Positions 53,515 to 64,000 of a stretch of 64,000 bases of DNA are shown here, one piece after another. The notes beneath the pieces were generated by a model. That model was not told the DNA's origin. It searched no databases and saw only the letters and a program-made list of their open reading frames with translations. The stretch's first letter is position 1. Every line of letters begins with the position of its first letter. The position numbers were made by a program, and so were the translations under genes. This DNA is from Favolaschia claudopus (lineage: Eukaryota; Basidiomycota; Agaricomycetes; Agaricales; Mycenaceae), in contig JAWWNJ010000033.1 in the NCBI GenBank assembly GCA_037176885.1, forward strand, positions 1,240,001 through 1,304,000. The letters run 5' to 3'.

Positions 53515-55866
53515 TTGAGAGACATACGCATCAACGCAGAAGGGAGCCCGCACCGCCGTCGTGTTCCCAATCCAAACACTGGCTGTCTCGGTGGTAACAG
53601 TGAAAAATCCACAGCAGCTCCTTCGGCTTCTAGCGCGCGATCCGCTGCTCAACGGCGCCGTAGAGAACGCGAACGTCAAGAACGAGAAGAAAAATGCTCT
53701 TCCACGTCCTCCGCCGAATGCTTCCCGCGTTCGAGGTCAGCAAGCGAGACGTCTCAACGAGCGCAGAGCGAAGGAATATCAGATGGATATTGATAACGGT
53801 GCGTTGCTGTTTTTTCCAATACTAATCTATGTTTCTGATCTACTGTAGAACCTCCCCATACTCAAAACCATTCGCAATCAAACGCGTCTCGGGTGCTCCA
53901 GGTAAAAGAATGCACATGACTTTCTGTTTAATACCCTCTAAGCCGGTTTAGACCCTCAATAATTATGCCCTCCCCACACCTCCCGCCCCTCAACAACCTC
54001 GGTAGCGCACGACTCAATCCCGCTCTTCCCGAGGTACTGAAACTAATGCTTGCCCCAATCGACGCCGTTCAAACAATGGTATGTGTTTATTTGAATGCGC
54101 GCTGCCGTGTCTTACGGTGTTCTAGGTCCTGTAACTCAGTCTCGCGCGCGCGGGGCACGTCGTCCTCGGGCCCGACCTCTCCCCGTTGGGCGGCGTGTGT
54201 TCGAGGACCCCTCCGCTCGACATGACTTGGGACCAATGAATCTGCTGTGTACATCTTGCGACGCTCTTCTCTGGGACAACGAACGTGTTGCCCGCTCATC
54301 GACTGTCGGCTCACCGTCATTTGGTATTTGCTGTGATCATGGCAAGGTTTCTCTTGAGCGCCTCAATGAACCCCCAGAGCCTCTTCGACGCCTTCTTGTG
54401 GGCTCTGATGCACAGGCTCTGGAGTTTCGAAACCACATCACTCAGTATAATTCCGCCCTTGCCTTCACTTCGCTCGGTGCCTCGGACGACAAGACAATCA
54501 ACCGCCACGGTCCGAACGCCTGGGTTTTCCGGATCTTGGGTGGCCTCTACCACCTTTCTGGTGCGCTTACAGCTCCCGAGGGTGTTCCCCCTTCCTACTC
54601 TCAGCTCTACATGTACGACCCAACTGTCGCATTGCAACAGCGAATGAACCGTAACAGCAATCTCCGTCGTGATACCATAGAAGCCTTGCAAAACCTTCTC
54701 ACCGACTCGCACCGGTACGCTGCGGTGTATAAGCATGGATATGAAATTTTGCGCGAAATGAGCGGCAACGTTCATGATGCACGTGTCAACCTTCGAGTAT
54801 TGCCCGGGACAGATCGTCGCCGATACAACCTTCCCTCAACTGACGAGGTCGCCGTTGTGCTTCCCGATGTTGGGTCTTCGGCAACTCAGGACGGCCGCCG
54901 TCCGGAGGAAGAACGACGAGATATAATTCTCCACTACCGCGCTCCTTCTACCGGTTCGCCGATGCTTCGCATCTCCGAACAGCACCCCGCCTACTCTCCC
55001 CTATTCTACGTTCTCTTATTCCCTCGAAGGCGAACACGGATGGCACCCTGACCTGCTCATGGAACCGGAACCGGAACCGGGACGCGACGCAAATAGGCGT
55101 CTCAGCCAAATCCGTTACTACGCTTACCGTCTCTTCCAACGACGGGATGAATTCTCAACCATTTTACGGGGTGGACGTCTGCTTCAGCAGTATCTGGTGG
55201 ATGCTTTCGCTTCTGTAGACCAGAACCGCCTCAACTATTACCGGTATAACCAGAAACAGATGCGGGCTTCTCTTTACAACGGATTGGAAGACGCTGTGTC
55301 GAATCGTGATGGTGACTTGAACCTCGGGCAGCGCTTCATCCTCCCTTCTTCATATATTGGAGGTCCACGGCACATGCAACAGCGATTTCAGGATGCGATG
55401 GCTATAGCGCGTTATTATCGAAAGGTGAAATGATTTTGTTTATATGCTTAAATCTTACAGGTCGACCTCTTCATTACTGTAACAGCGAATCCACAATGGC
55501 CCGAGATCACGCGCGCTCTCCTCCCAGGACAGACATCCTATGATCGTCCTGATCTGGTTGCGCGCGTCTTCCATATGAAGAAAAAACTCATCGTTCAAGA
55601 AATTCACACCCAGGGGATTTTCGGGGAGTGCGCTGCTTACGTCTACACAATTGAATTTCAGAAACGCGGGCTACCTCACATGCACATGCTCATTTTTGGA
55701 GCGTCCCTGGAAACTGCTCAACCCCGACAACATCGACTCGATAATCTCCGCGAAGTGGCCGGACCCTGATCGGGAGCCCCTGCTGTTTGAGACCGTACAG
55801 CGCTGCATGGTTCACGGACCGTGCGGGGCTCTCAATCCGCGTGCACCATGTATGGAGAAACTCTTC
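53515..55866 (+). pseudogene. Second Helitron fragment (N-terminal and Rep part)
   Basis: The 5' part of a Helitron Rep-helicase. A basic N-terminal region (NASRVRGQQARRLNERRAKE) precedes introns at about 53801-53849 and 53902-53950. A cysteine motif follows (NLLCTSCDALLWDNERVA, about 54240), then a long frame to 55051 (LYMYDPTVALQQRMNRN, LREMSGNVHDARVNLRVLPG). An extra base near 55025 shifts the frame. The Rep-associated region continues at 55059-55424, a 36-nt intron-like gap follows (55425-55460), and the HUH motif GLPHMHMLIF lies near 55670. A two-base loss straight after it shifts the frame again. Similarity to the first copy (8522 on) stops at about 55866, before the tyrosine motif and helicase. 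It lacks the palindromic MITE found in the first copy. It cannot encode an active enzyme. Confidence 0.85.
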
Positions 55867-55924
55867 GTAGGACGTGAGCACGGGAAACGTCTCCGTATTC
55901 TTAAGAATTAGGGATTAGTCCCAA

Positions 55925-56015
55925 CACATGTGCTCAAAATCACTCATCTGCGGGCCGAGGCAGCGCATATCGTTGTGCTGCTGCCCGATGGGCGCTATAT
56001 GTGTGACTGTTGTAT
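55925..56015 (+). pseudogene. Possible MULE transposase scrap (SWIM-like motif)
   Basis: A short frame reads THLRAEAAHIVVLLPDGRYM followed by CDCCMG and a stop. The D-G-R-Y-x-C-x-C arrangement resembles the start of the SWIM zinc finger found in MULE-type transposases. The closing Cys-x-His half is not visible. At about 30 codons the assignment is tentative. Confidence 0.35.
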
Positions 56016-57996
56016 GGGTTAGTGTTACAGTGTAGCAGGCCGGGGAAGCCGGGGAATTCCCCTGACACACCTTTCGCTTAGGTTCAGGTTGGAGGTGCAT
56101 CCTCGACCCGGGCACGCTTCCGGGAATAGCTAGAGAAGCGGCTCTGACCTAAAGGCATAATGAGCTACAGAGCTGGGTTAGAGGTAAAGAATACATACCG
56201 CTGCTGCTGGTAGCTGGGGCCGGAGTAACTGGTCCAGTAGCACCGCCGGATGGGCCATTGAACATGTTGGGTATGTGGACAATGGTCCACATAGGAGGGT
56301 AAGCTTGCTTCAGTGCGAATGGGAATTCAATATCGTAGTCGAATACGTCCAATTCATTCATGTACAGTAGCTAATCTTGCTAAATTCGGGCAACATCATT
56401 GGCTCAAGCAGTGTTTCGCCCGATTTGGGTAACCAACTTATTTCAGTTGACGAACCTCAGAACCGCCTCAGTAACCGCCCTCATATTCACCTTCAAAACC
56501 CTTCTACTCCTTATGAATCTGGTTGCACACTCAGTGGCCCTGGTTTTTTTGGGTTATTAATTAAAGCTTATACTCACTGGTACTGGATAGTAGTTAGTAT
56601 ATTCAAGACACTGGTAGTAGCACAAAGTCTGGTAATTCTTTTGAAGTTGCTCAAAGCATTCCCGAGCCCCGGCACTGGTGGCGATTTTAAAAGTGCTTGT
56701 AACTTGAGGAGGCTTTTGAGAGGCTTGTAACTTACAAAACTTGATGCTTACTGAATTCTTTCTTAAGGAGCAGGCAACCATTGAGTATATAGGTGCTGGT
56801 AGGGTATATATATTTATTTACAGCACATGAGGTTCAAACAGGCCGATTGAACTTGGGTTGAACCAAAGTTGAAGACTCGGAAAAGTTGATTCGGCGCACA
56901 GTCCGAAAGTCACATGGCAATGACACCGTTCCCGAAGTCCGAGGCCACGGACGACTCCAGGACAGTGCTTACAAAGCACCTGGACGGACATTTGTCAGCA
57001 TCTGCATTCCGGAGCCCTATACCGATGAATGGGGAAGCAAGCTTCCCCATAAAGGTTACGTCGTCCACCTCAAGTCGCAGACGCTTGATCACGGCAGTCC
57101 CTTCCAGCTCCTCCGAGACTCCTGCCAGAGTACTTACCGATCACAAAAGAAAGCCTACCGAGCCACGGAACAGGGAACTTCTTGTTTTTATAACTTGAAT
57201 AATTGATTATTCTAGTTGTTGTCATCAGGAGGGCAGAGTCAGATCGCAGCATTGAGTGAGCGTAGTCCCGAAAAGGCTAAATCACGTGGGGCAACCGTAA
57301 TTGTCGGAAAATCCGAAATCAGGTGATAGGGCCAAATGTACTAACGGCGTGGGGGTCACCGCAGGTTACTGATGGTGACCTGTCACGTGCCTCTTTGCCC
57401 GCCAATTCTACCAGATTGCTTCCAGATGTAAGTTACTAATCATGGTGACTTTGGCCAAAATATATCCTCTGATGAAGTAATCGAACGATTGAATGGATTA
57501 GAATGGATTGTGCTCACGATCGGAAGGATTGAAAGATTTGGTAGTTACTGTACAATCTGATAGCTGAAGTTTTGTTTGGCTTTAATTGTAAAACTATTTA
57601 ATTAGTTTGACAAATGGGTAGTTAAGTATGCTAATTTTTTATACACAAAACAATTTCCTGTCTATCATCTCTCGATGGTTATTTGGAATCCTATACTTTA
57701 AAAGAGCACGGCACAGCCTTTGACAGGAAACCACGTGCGCAGCACGTGGATTTACCCACGCCTTTCTGCGCGCCGGCAAGGAACTTAGGAATTCACTGCG
57801 GGGTTTGGGGCGGCAGCCCCGACGAGCTGTGCGACCGCCGTAGGCACGCCGCGAGCGCAGCGAGTGGCTCCGTGCCGAAGGCAGGGAGCTAAAGCTCGTT
57901 CAAGAGACAGAACATGGCTTTATTTAATATTTGACACAGAATTCTCCGAGCAAGAATTTCCCACACATCGGCAATTGCCGCCTTGTGTGCTGGCGG
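56016..57996. other. Mostly unassigned
   Basis: A minus-strand segment at 56361-56201 reads LDVFDYDIEFPFALKQAYPP and GGATGPVTPAPATSSSG and ends at a GTATGT donor, so it may be a lone exon of unknown origin. The 56880-57250 region has overlapping frames without motifs. From about 57290 the sequence is AT-rich, ending with the GC-rich palindrome cluster listed separately. Confidence 0.4.
57730..57895. repeat. GC-rich cluster of short palindromes
   Basis: Within 165 bp lie CCACGTGCGCAGCACGTGG, TGCGCGCCGGCA, GGGGCGGCAGCCCC and GCACGCCGCGAGCGCAGCGAG with further pairing to GTGGCTCCGTGC. It stands out sharply from the AT-rich sequence before it and lies about 100 bp from the left end of the complete hAT element. 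Such stacked GC hairpins resemble the GC clusters known from organelle or bacterial intergenic DNA, but I cannot show that origin. Confidence 0.6.
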
Positions 57997-60900
57997 TAGT
58001 GTTGCCACCGAGTCGAGTGGAGTCGAGTTCGAGTCGGAACTCGGTGTCAACTCGATCGTGCCGAGTCCGATCGAGTTCCGACTCGAGTTGACTCCTTATC
58101 ATTTAAACATTACTAAACAAACCTCGGGAAACCGCAATTACAATGATTTCGACGCGACGACAAGCTAATACGACGAGTTTTACCCTCCAACTCCATCCCC
58201 CAACTCCGTCTCCTCCCGCTCCCGCGCATTTCGAAGCAAGTCCGCCAATTCTTCCGTCTTACCGCTCAAAACCAACTCGCGGATCGCCGTCTCAGTCAAG
58301 TTGCCGTCAATTTCATAGTCTTCTGGTCGTGCGATGAGATCTTGAGTGAAGTTCAAACGGTCTTGCTTGAAAGTGTACTTGAGGACCTGTAAAGCTTCGA
58401 AGAGTTGAGGATTCAAACGGTTTCGGCGCTTGGTATCAGTCTCTGCGGCTGAAGAGAAGACGCGTTCGCAGGCCACAGCAGAAGCCTGCATGGGGAGGAT
58501 ATCACAGGCGACCCGGAAAAGGTACGGGTATTGACGGCTGTTCATCTACACTTCCAGTTAGCTGGATGAAGAACCTTGGAGAAATTTTGAAAACACGCAC
58601 ATCCCAAAACCGTACAAGATTGAACCCTTCAGGGCTTGCCCTCGGCTCATTCTTATACATATCATACTCTTGCTGAGCAATGCGGCGGTCATTTGCAAGA
58701 GCTGCGCGTTCCGCAGCTACTGCCTCTGCTGGAGTAAGCACTTGGGCAACCGGCGCGATGGAGGGAGGAGATGTTGGGGAAGTGGCGGTTCCAACCTGAG
58801 ACGGAGTCGATGTTGTAGTGCGCCTGCGAGAACCTGGCAATGTCGCAATCTTTCTACCCAAATTCGCGACACCTTGAAGACGTGCGAGGCCGGAGCTCTG
58901 TGCAGCGGCGGAACGATCCGAGCTTGAAGTGAGCAGGTGGGAGTGAAGAGAGGGATTGAGTTCAGCGCGCTTCTTGTTATCATGCCGATCAGCAGTAATG
59001 AACGATGTCACCTTGAGTATACATTAATTTATATCCAAATGAGCGGTTTGAAGTTTACATACTGCAGTGAGGGTCCACTCCTCCGCCTGGAGGGCGTCAT
59101 CGGCTGGCCAGTGAGCTTCGATCCAATGCAATTTCTGTGTTGGGTTGAGCACTGCGATTTCATAAGTCACAGTCCTGGCACCGAACAAAAATTCATACCC
59201 ATAGCGAGAGCATACACACGGCTTTTCCGTCCCTTTGCGACATACTCCTGGATTTTTGCGATCCCACATCCAATGAAATACGACAGCTCCGGCATCGTTT
59301 TTTGTAGGTTGAGCCACCCGTCGAGAACGGCCTCGAACGCGGGAATTGCGATAGAGATTGTCGGGGTCTTCTCTGCCGATAGTAGCTCCTGAGCGACGTG
59401 AGGGACGTACAAGATTGTCTGAATATCCGATAGAACTTGGAATTGTTCATCGGTGAATGCGTGATTCGCAATCGCAGCCTGCTTTGGGTGTTTGAGAAAC
59501 GTGTCGATAGCCTGCCATTACAAGTGAAACATTATTCGAATGGCGGCGGTAGCAAACTCACCGGGTACAGCGCTATGACGCGGTCATTCATCAGATAGGT
59601 GGAAGACCATCGAGTCTCGCAGTCGCGTAGAAGCTGAACGACAGGAAGCATCACAGCCTCGCCGTTTTCAGCCGGCTCCCAACACTTAGATAGATTACCT
59701 TGAACGATGACCGTTTTCAAATCTCTCCTACGCTGACCCGACGCACGGCATGAGGCCACGATGTGCCGTCCGCGACCGATGGGATCCTCTTCGACGGCAT
59801 CGGCGTAGCGAGACAGCTCCTCGTAGCTCATCTGGGAGCGGTCCTCGGTATTGAGAACCTCGAAGCGCGCTCCGTCCTCGGTCAGGGCTACGATTACCGT
59901 TGTCACTCCAATATTGATGACGTGAGGAAAGCACCTATGGATTATGAACCACGATCTACTTAGGTTGATGTTCAAAACGTACCGTATGCGGTTCCCTTCC
60001 GGATGGAACACCACTGAGTCTCCGAACTCTGCAAGGAGCAGTAGATGTAATTCTCGCATGAATGCATCATTGACAGTCGCGTTGTCAAGCGTGATTTGAC
60101 CCAGCTACGCGGAAGAAACTTTTAGTGGCTTGGTCAGAAAATTAGATAGAGAGACGAACATGTTTCAGAAGCCCAGCCTTTTTGAATATATCGAAAACCA
60201 GCTTTGCCAAAGATTTACCATCGTGTTTTCCTTCCACGACCCGAAAAACGAGGAGTCGGTTCTTGATTACCAGATTGCCGTTCTCGTCGCGGGCCATCCA
60301 ATGACCGGACAAGGCCAGGAAGCTGGCGAGATCGCCGTCGCTCCACATGTCGCCAGTGAGGTGAAGTCGACTGTAAGCAACCTACATGTCGTCAGCGTGT
60401 GTGTACGCAGGAGACGAGAATGAATTTACTTTGATATCTTCAATTATCTTCTCGTATACGTCGTGATATTGCGCAATGATCTTATTCGTGAGTGCTGTTC
60501 GGTGAGGAAGATCTTCGTCATGTTCCGGCGTACGACCGAAGAGTACGAATTCGCGGAATTCTTCGCAATCGACGACATTCAAGGACTAGCAAGGTTGAAT
60601 TAGAAGCTGTTGAGTGTCGTCTTGAAGACTTACCTGATCGTCCGCAACTATCCATCGGATTAGCCGATCTACCCATGCGTCTTTCGAATAAGGCTCGGGA
60701 GCCGCACTGTAGGCCGAACCGTGCTTGAGGTTGAGGCGGGAGATTGCGGGCTTATATATATCAGCGTGCTCATCTTCCAGGTGTGGTCGGATATTGCTCG
60801 TCACGCCGCCTTGAGCATTTTGCCATGTTTGCCAACGCCTAAGAGGATCTGTCAAAATGAAGCAAGAAATATTGACGGCAACGTACTTGCATAGACGACA

Positions 60901-62116
60901 TCCCAAGTAAGGGAATTCCTTTGCGTTCGGTTTATTTTTGAGGATATCTGAGTCTTCGGGGAGCGGTTGGGATGGGGTTGGAAGGACTGCTGGAGGAACA
61001 TTGGTTTTGAGCGGCCGCACGAAGAACCAGACGTCGGTAGCAGTATTAGACTTCGATTTCGGAGCTGATTCGGAGTTTGCAGGGAGAGACAGATCGTGTG
61101 GTGCATATGGAGGAAGACTTTCGGAGCGTGTAGAGACAGGAGAATTTGCAGAGTTAATATGCGGAGTAGAGGGGGTAGAGGGAATTTCAGGCGAGGCGGA
61201 AGCGTTCTCGTGAGAGCGTGATATCGGACCAACACCGCACTGGTCAGCGGCATCTACAGACGTAGGCGGATTGCTTTGGGTCGAGAGTCGTACGGCTGCT
61301 TTCCGTTGGCGCTTATTAGTGTTGGAACCGGCATCTGCGTTCTTTCTAGCTCGTTTTCCGCTATTGGCAGCTGGGGTTGGAGTAGGAGGAATAGAAGGAG
61401 GAGGCATGGCTTGAGTTTGCGATGCAGAAGCTGGCCAGGGGATATAGTTCGTTGGCATCGGCGGCGGATATGCATAGTATTGGTATTGCGGAGAAATCGG
61501 AATGTTTTGATACGGAAACGGATGGTGAGGGTGTGGTCCTTGAGATCCATTGGTGGTAAGCGATTGGGGTGGTTGCGTACTGGGCCCTGGAGCAGAACTG
61601 TGTGCAGAATAGCCTCCGGGAGTCTGTGGCGGCGGCGCCGGATAGTACTGGTGCATGGTTGGCCGTGACTGGGAAGGTGTCTGGGGTAGTGAAGGGTTCC
61701 AGGGTTGCTGGTTAACATAGCTACAGGTACAAGCAGAAGGATTGGCGCAAGAGCACGCGTTGGCCATTGACGCGTAAGATCGTCGCTGGACGCGTAAAAG
61801 AAGAGAGAGTGACGTGTCACGCGTCAGTCACAGCCATCTCGACGCGAGGTTGCTTGCTGTTTTCTTTCAAGATGGGCAGGAGAAAAAGATAAAACGAATC
61901 TATTGCAAGTATTAAGTATCTAGGTGGAGGTTTCTCCTGTTAATACATGGAAACCTGTGGAAAAAAGAGTGGTTTGGTGCAAGTTTCCCGTTTCGGCCAT
62001 CAAACTCGAGTCGAACTCGAGTCGACACTCGGCCGAACTCGATCCGATCGAGTTGTCCCATTTGCGAGTCGAGTCGGATCACAACTCGAGTTGGACTCGA
62101 CTCGGTGGCAACACTA
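57997..62116 (-). mobile_element. Complete hAT transposon, 4.12 kb
   Basis: The 8-bp sequence GCTGGCGG occurs on both sides (57989-57996 and 62117-62124), a perfect hAT target duplication. Terminal inverted repeats TAGTGTTGCCACCGAGTCGA are perfect over 22 bp. Inside each end lies a dense set of ACTCGA/TCGAGT motifs (to about 58095 on the left and from about 62000 on the right), which look like subterminal transposase-binding sites. The element contains one gene, a 10-exon transposase on the minus strand with an open frame. Nothing has inserted into it. By structure it is the best candidate in the window for an autonomous, recently active transposon. Confidence 0.92.
58180..61767 (-). CDS. hAT transposase, open reading frame (1045 aa)
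   Basis: Cut-and-paste transposase of the hAT superfamily. Exons on the minus strand, 5' to 3': 61767-60887, 60838-60634, 60585-60430, 60381-60160, 60104-59983, 59934-59562, 59511-59199, 59151-59063, 59011-58601 and 58545-58180. They total 3138 nt, divisible by three, with every junction in phase and introns of 47-55 nt (one with a GTTCGT donor). ATG at 61767 starts MANACSC. Residues 1-230 are proline, glutamine and serine rich. A CRLC cysteine motif (about 290) suggests an N-terminal zinc finger. The catalytic core has D425 in HLTGDMWS, D495 in TLDNATVND, the CFPHV motif at 530-534 and TRWSSTY at 636-642. The C-terminal dimerisation segment has FRVACDILPMQASAVACER near 934-952 and FSSA after it. 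No frameshift or stop was found. The nearest relative here is the truncated copy at 40.5-43.6 kb. Confidence 0.88.
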
Positions 62117-63884
62117 GCTGGCGGATACTCGGAGTCCTCGGACTCGGTTCTCCGATCACCAGAGAGTACAATCGTGTATTCCGGTGGTTACCTCGGCTAA
62201 GCTAAGCGGGGGTCACCAGCAAGGTAACCAGGCTTATGAATTATGTCTGTGGAGAGCCGGCGGAATTCAAGTTTTCAAGTTGCGAAAAGAGAAGAGAAAG
62301 GGAGAGAAAAGGGAGAGACTCACTATGTACCTGAGACTCTGTTTCCAAGAAATCAGCGCTTCAAAGTCACTGTAGCGCCCTCCAAAGCAATTGCAATCTT
62401 GATTTCTTATGCCCTGATTAGGCAGATCAAAAGTATTCAAAATATGGTAAGAGGTATGTCCTTTCGGAGCAGCTGCCTCCTTGGGACATACTCTCAGCCA
62501 ATCAAATTCAAGATCTTCTCGGAAGTTTCCTCGGCCGTTCTCACACTAGGTCCGAAAAGGCCGATGAACCACTTTTCAGTGTTGATTTTGCTTGACGACT
62601 CGTACTTCAAGGCTGGTCATGTCGCGAACAATGTCATAATCATTCCAGGACATTTATGAGTACGGCGGCCGGAAACAGCCCGAAATGGATTTATGGAGCA
62701 GCAAGATTCAAAGACTCCGAATGCGGACTCAGCAGTTCCGCGCTGCGAGTACAGCTTGAACCAAAACTAACAAAGCGAACGAGTTCAATAGTGACAATTG
62801 TACAGTTTATATCATTTATTCTACTTTGAGCTTGTATCAGCATCTTTTCCTCAATCATCTCAGGCTCACGGACGCGAAATGGGGCACATTGCAATGATGC
62901 GGAAAGATTGTCTAGTCGATGACTCGGAGGTGGGGTAAATCAGACCCGGGGGACCTTAGATACAAAGTTCAATGAAGATATTGTAGCTCAGGACAGAAAG
63001 GCCTTCAGGTTTTAAGTTCAATTTCCAGTCTCATCTAATGATTGTTCAGCTGCTGAATTTGTCGAGTATCCCGTTTACTACACCTCAGGTTGAGTTAGAG
63101 ATATTGGTTGCCAAAAAAACAAGCCTGGCAGGACATTCGGGATTCAGAGTATGTTGAATTACTTGTATTGAGTGATTTGTGCGCTCAACTGCATGCCGCA
63201 CATAAAATTCAGACAATTTTCATCTCAGGTGAATTTTCGACCTATGAAATGATGTAGTGGGCTACTGCTACATAGCACACCTGAACAATCAATCAACAAA
63301 AGCAATTATATCTTGCTAGAGTGTAGACACGCACTGAGTTTAAGGTGTACCATCGTCGGATGAGGTGAGATTTCCTGCTAATCTGCCGGATGAAGTCTCA
63401 CAGCGGATGAATTGGCATGGCAGTCTTGTTGGCCCCACTGGAGTTCAATACTATTGTGGGTCCATCCCAGGCACAAAGTGACGCTGGTGCATTGGTGTAA
63501 GGTCGAAAGTAGGCAGTTGGGGTGGGGCAGATTGCGGGTTGTGGGAAGGGAATCAGCTGAAAGTGGGCCGGGTTTCTGGGAGGCCGTCTTCTTCCGGCAT
63601 TCTTTCTAGCCCCTCCATTCATGCTTGCGAGCGACGAAGGGCGTAGAGCGCGACGCGACGATGCGACGAGGTAAGAGACAGGAATTTGATTGACACCATC
63701 ATTCATGTGACCCGGCACTGGTCGGATCACAGGAGTATGCCTTTTTCGGACATAACCCTCCACGGACATGATTAATGAGCCGGTAACCAGAGCGGGCTGG
63801 TTACCCTAAGTATACAGTACTCTAAGTTCAAAGTGTTTGATACTGTAAGACTTCTATTTACTATTTAAGTTAGAATTTATAAGT
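62117..63884. other. No firmly supported gene
   Basis: A plus-strand frame of 138 codons with ATG at 62243 (to 62659) and a minus-strand frame of 123 codons with ATG at 63769 (to 63398; contains RALRPSSLASMNGGARKNAG) are the longest. Neither has a recognisable domain, and I cannot decide whether they are real genes. The rest (62660-63397) shows nothing I can support. Confidence 0.35.
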
Positions 63885-63955
63885 ATTTCGCATCGCGCGG
63901 TTCGAACCCGCGCGACTAAGTAATAAAACGACACTATAACCACTATGCTAAGGAA
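63885..63955 (-). tRNA. tRNA-like sequence or tRNA-derived SINE head
   Basis: On the minus strand an A-box-like TTAGCATAGTGG (63952-63941) is followed about 40 nt later by the perfect B-box GGTTCGAA (63906-63899), the two internal promoter elements of RNA polymerase III. The B-box sits in a hairpin with an 8-bp stem (TCGCGCGG paired with CCGCGCGA). A normal T-arm register does not fit this stem, and the expected acceptor stem (AGGTTCC against the 3' side) does not pair. So it is more likely a decayed tRNA gene or the 5' head of a SINE than a functional tRNA. The anticodon could not be fixed. Confidence 0.5.
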
Positions 63956-64000
63956 CCTTTAACAGAGTGAGGTGGTCTACGTCACATATCATGGTAATAC

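Overview
The window looks like a transposon-choked, gene-poor stretch of a basidiomycete nuclear genome, most likely an Agaricomycete (mushroom). The evidence is the short spliceosomal introns of about 47-60 nt with GTRNGT donors, the element mix (hAT, Helitron, chromodomain Gypsy, Copia, LINE, many TA-target MITEs), and an intact three-intron gene of a type I associate with mushroom genomes. No rRNA operon, CRISPR array or conserved housekeeping gene is visible.

Layout. 1-6.2 kb: GC-rich, no recognisable gene, but a diverged array of repeated blocks with a hairpin core. 7.1-10.8 kb: a rearranged, dead Helitron split by a 685-bp palindromic MITE. 12.2-21.3 kb: a field of non-coding inverted-repeat elements, most with TA target duplications. 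21.3-25.5 kb: a 4.18-kb element with hAT ends and a perfect 8-bp target duplication. Its only coding content is a decayed zinc-finger gene, and it is itself riddled with MITEs. 25.6-27.3 kb: more TA elements. 27.6-29.5 kb: the one intact, apparently non-transposon gene (558 codons, four exons, function unknown). 29.5-31.3 kb: a decayed integrase-core gene joined to a LINE RNase H fragment. 31.3-36.8 kb: a 5'-truncated Gypsy element interrupted by a solo LTR and by a 1.5-kb terminal-inverted-repeat element. 37-40.5 kb: fold-back repeats, a gene relic and a TCATGA-rich element. 40.5-43.9 kb: a hAT transposase lacking its 5' end. 43.9-45.3 kb: a Copia gag/protease fragment. 45.7-53.5 kb: MITEs, a second broken Gypsy copy and AT-rich sequence. 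53.5-55.9 kb: a second Helitron fragment. 58.0-62.1 kb: a complete hAT element with a 10-exon transposase frame open from ATG to stop and a perfect 8-bp target duplication. 63.9 kb: a tRNA-like sequence with A- and B-box promoter elements.

How it fits together. Three hAT elements share the end TAGTGYTGCC. The complete copy at 58-62 kb is the only one that could encode a full transposase, so it is the obvious candidate source of mobilising enzyme for the others, including the element that carries the zinc-finger gene. The many TA-flanked non-coding elements imply one or more Tc1/mariner-type transposases elsewhere in the genome, because none is encoded here. Several insertions can be ordered by nesting. 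In two cases an uninterrupted homologous copy in the same window gives the empty site. All coordinates, repeats and target duplications were read by eye from the sequence. Family names rest on recognised motifs, and no database search was possible.
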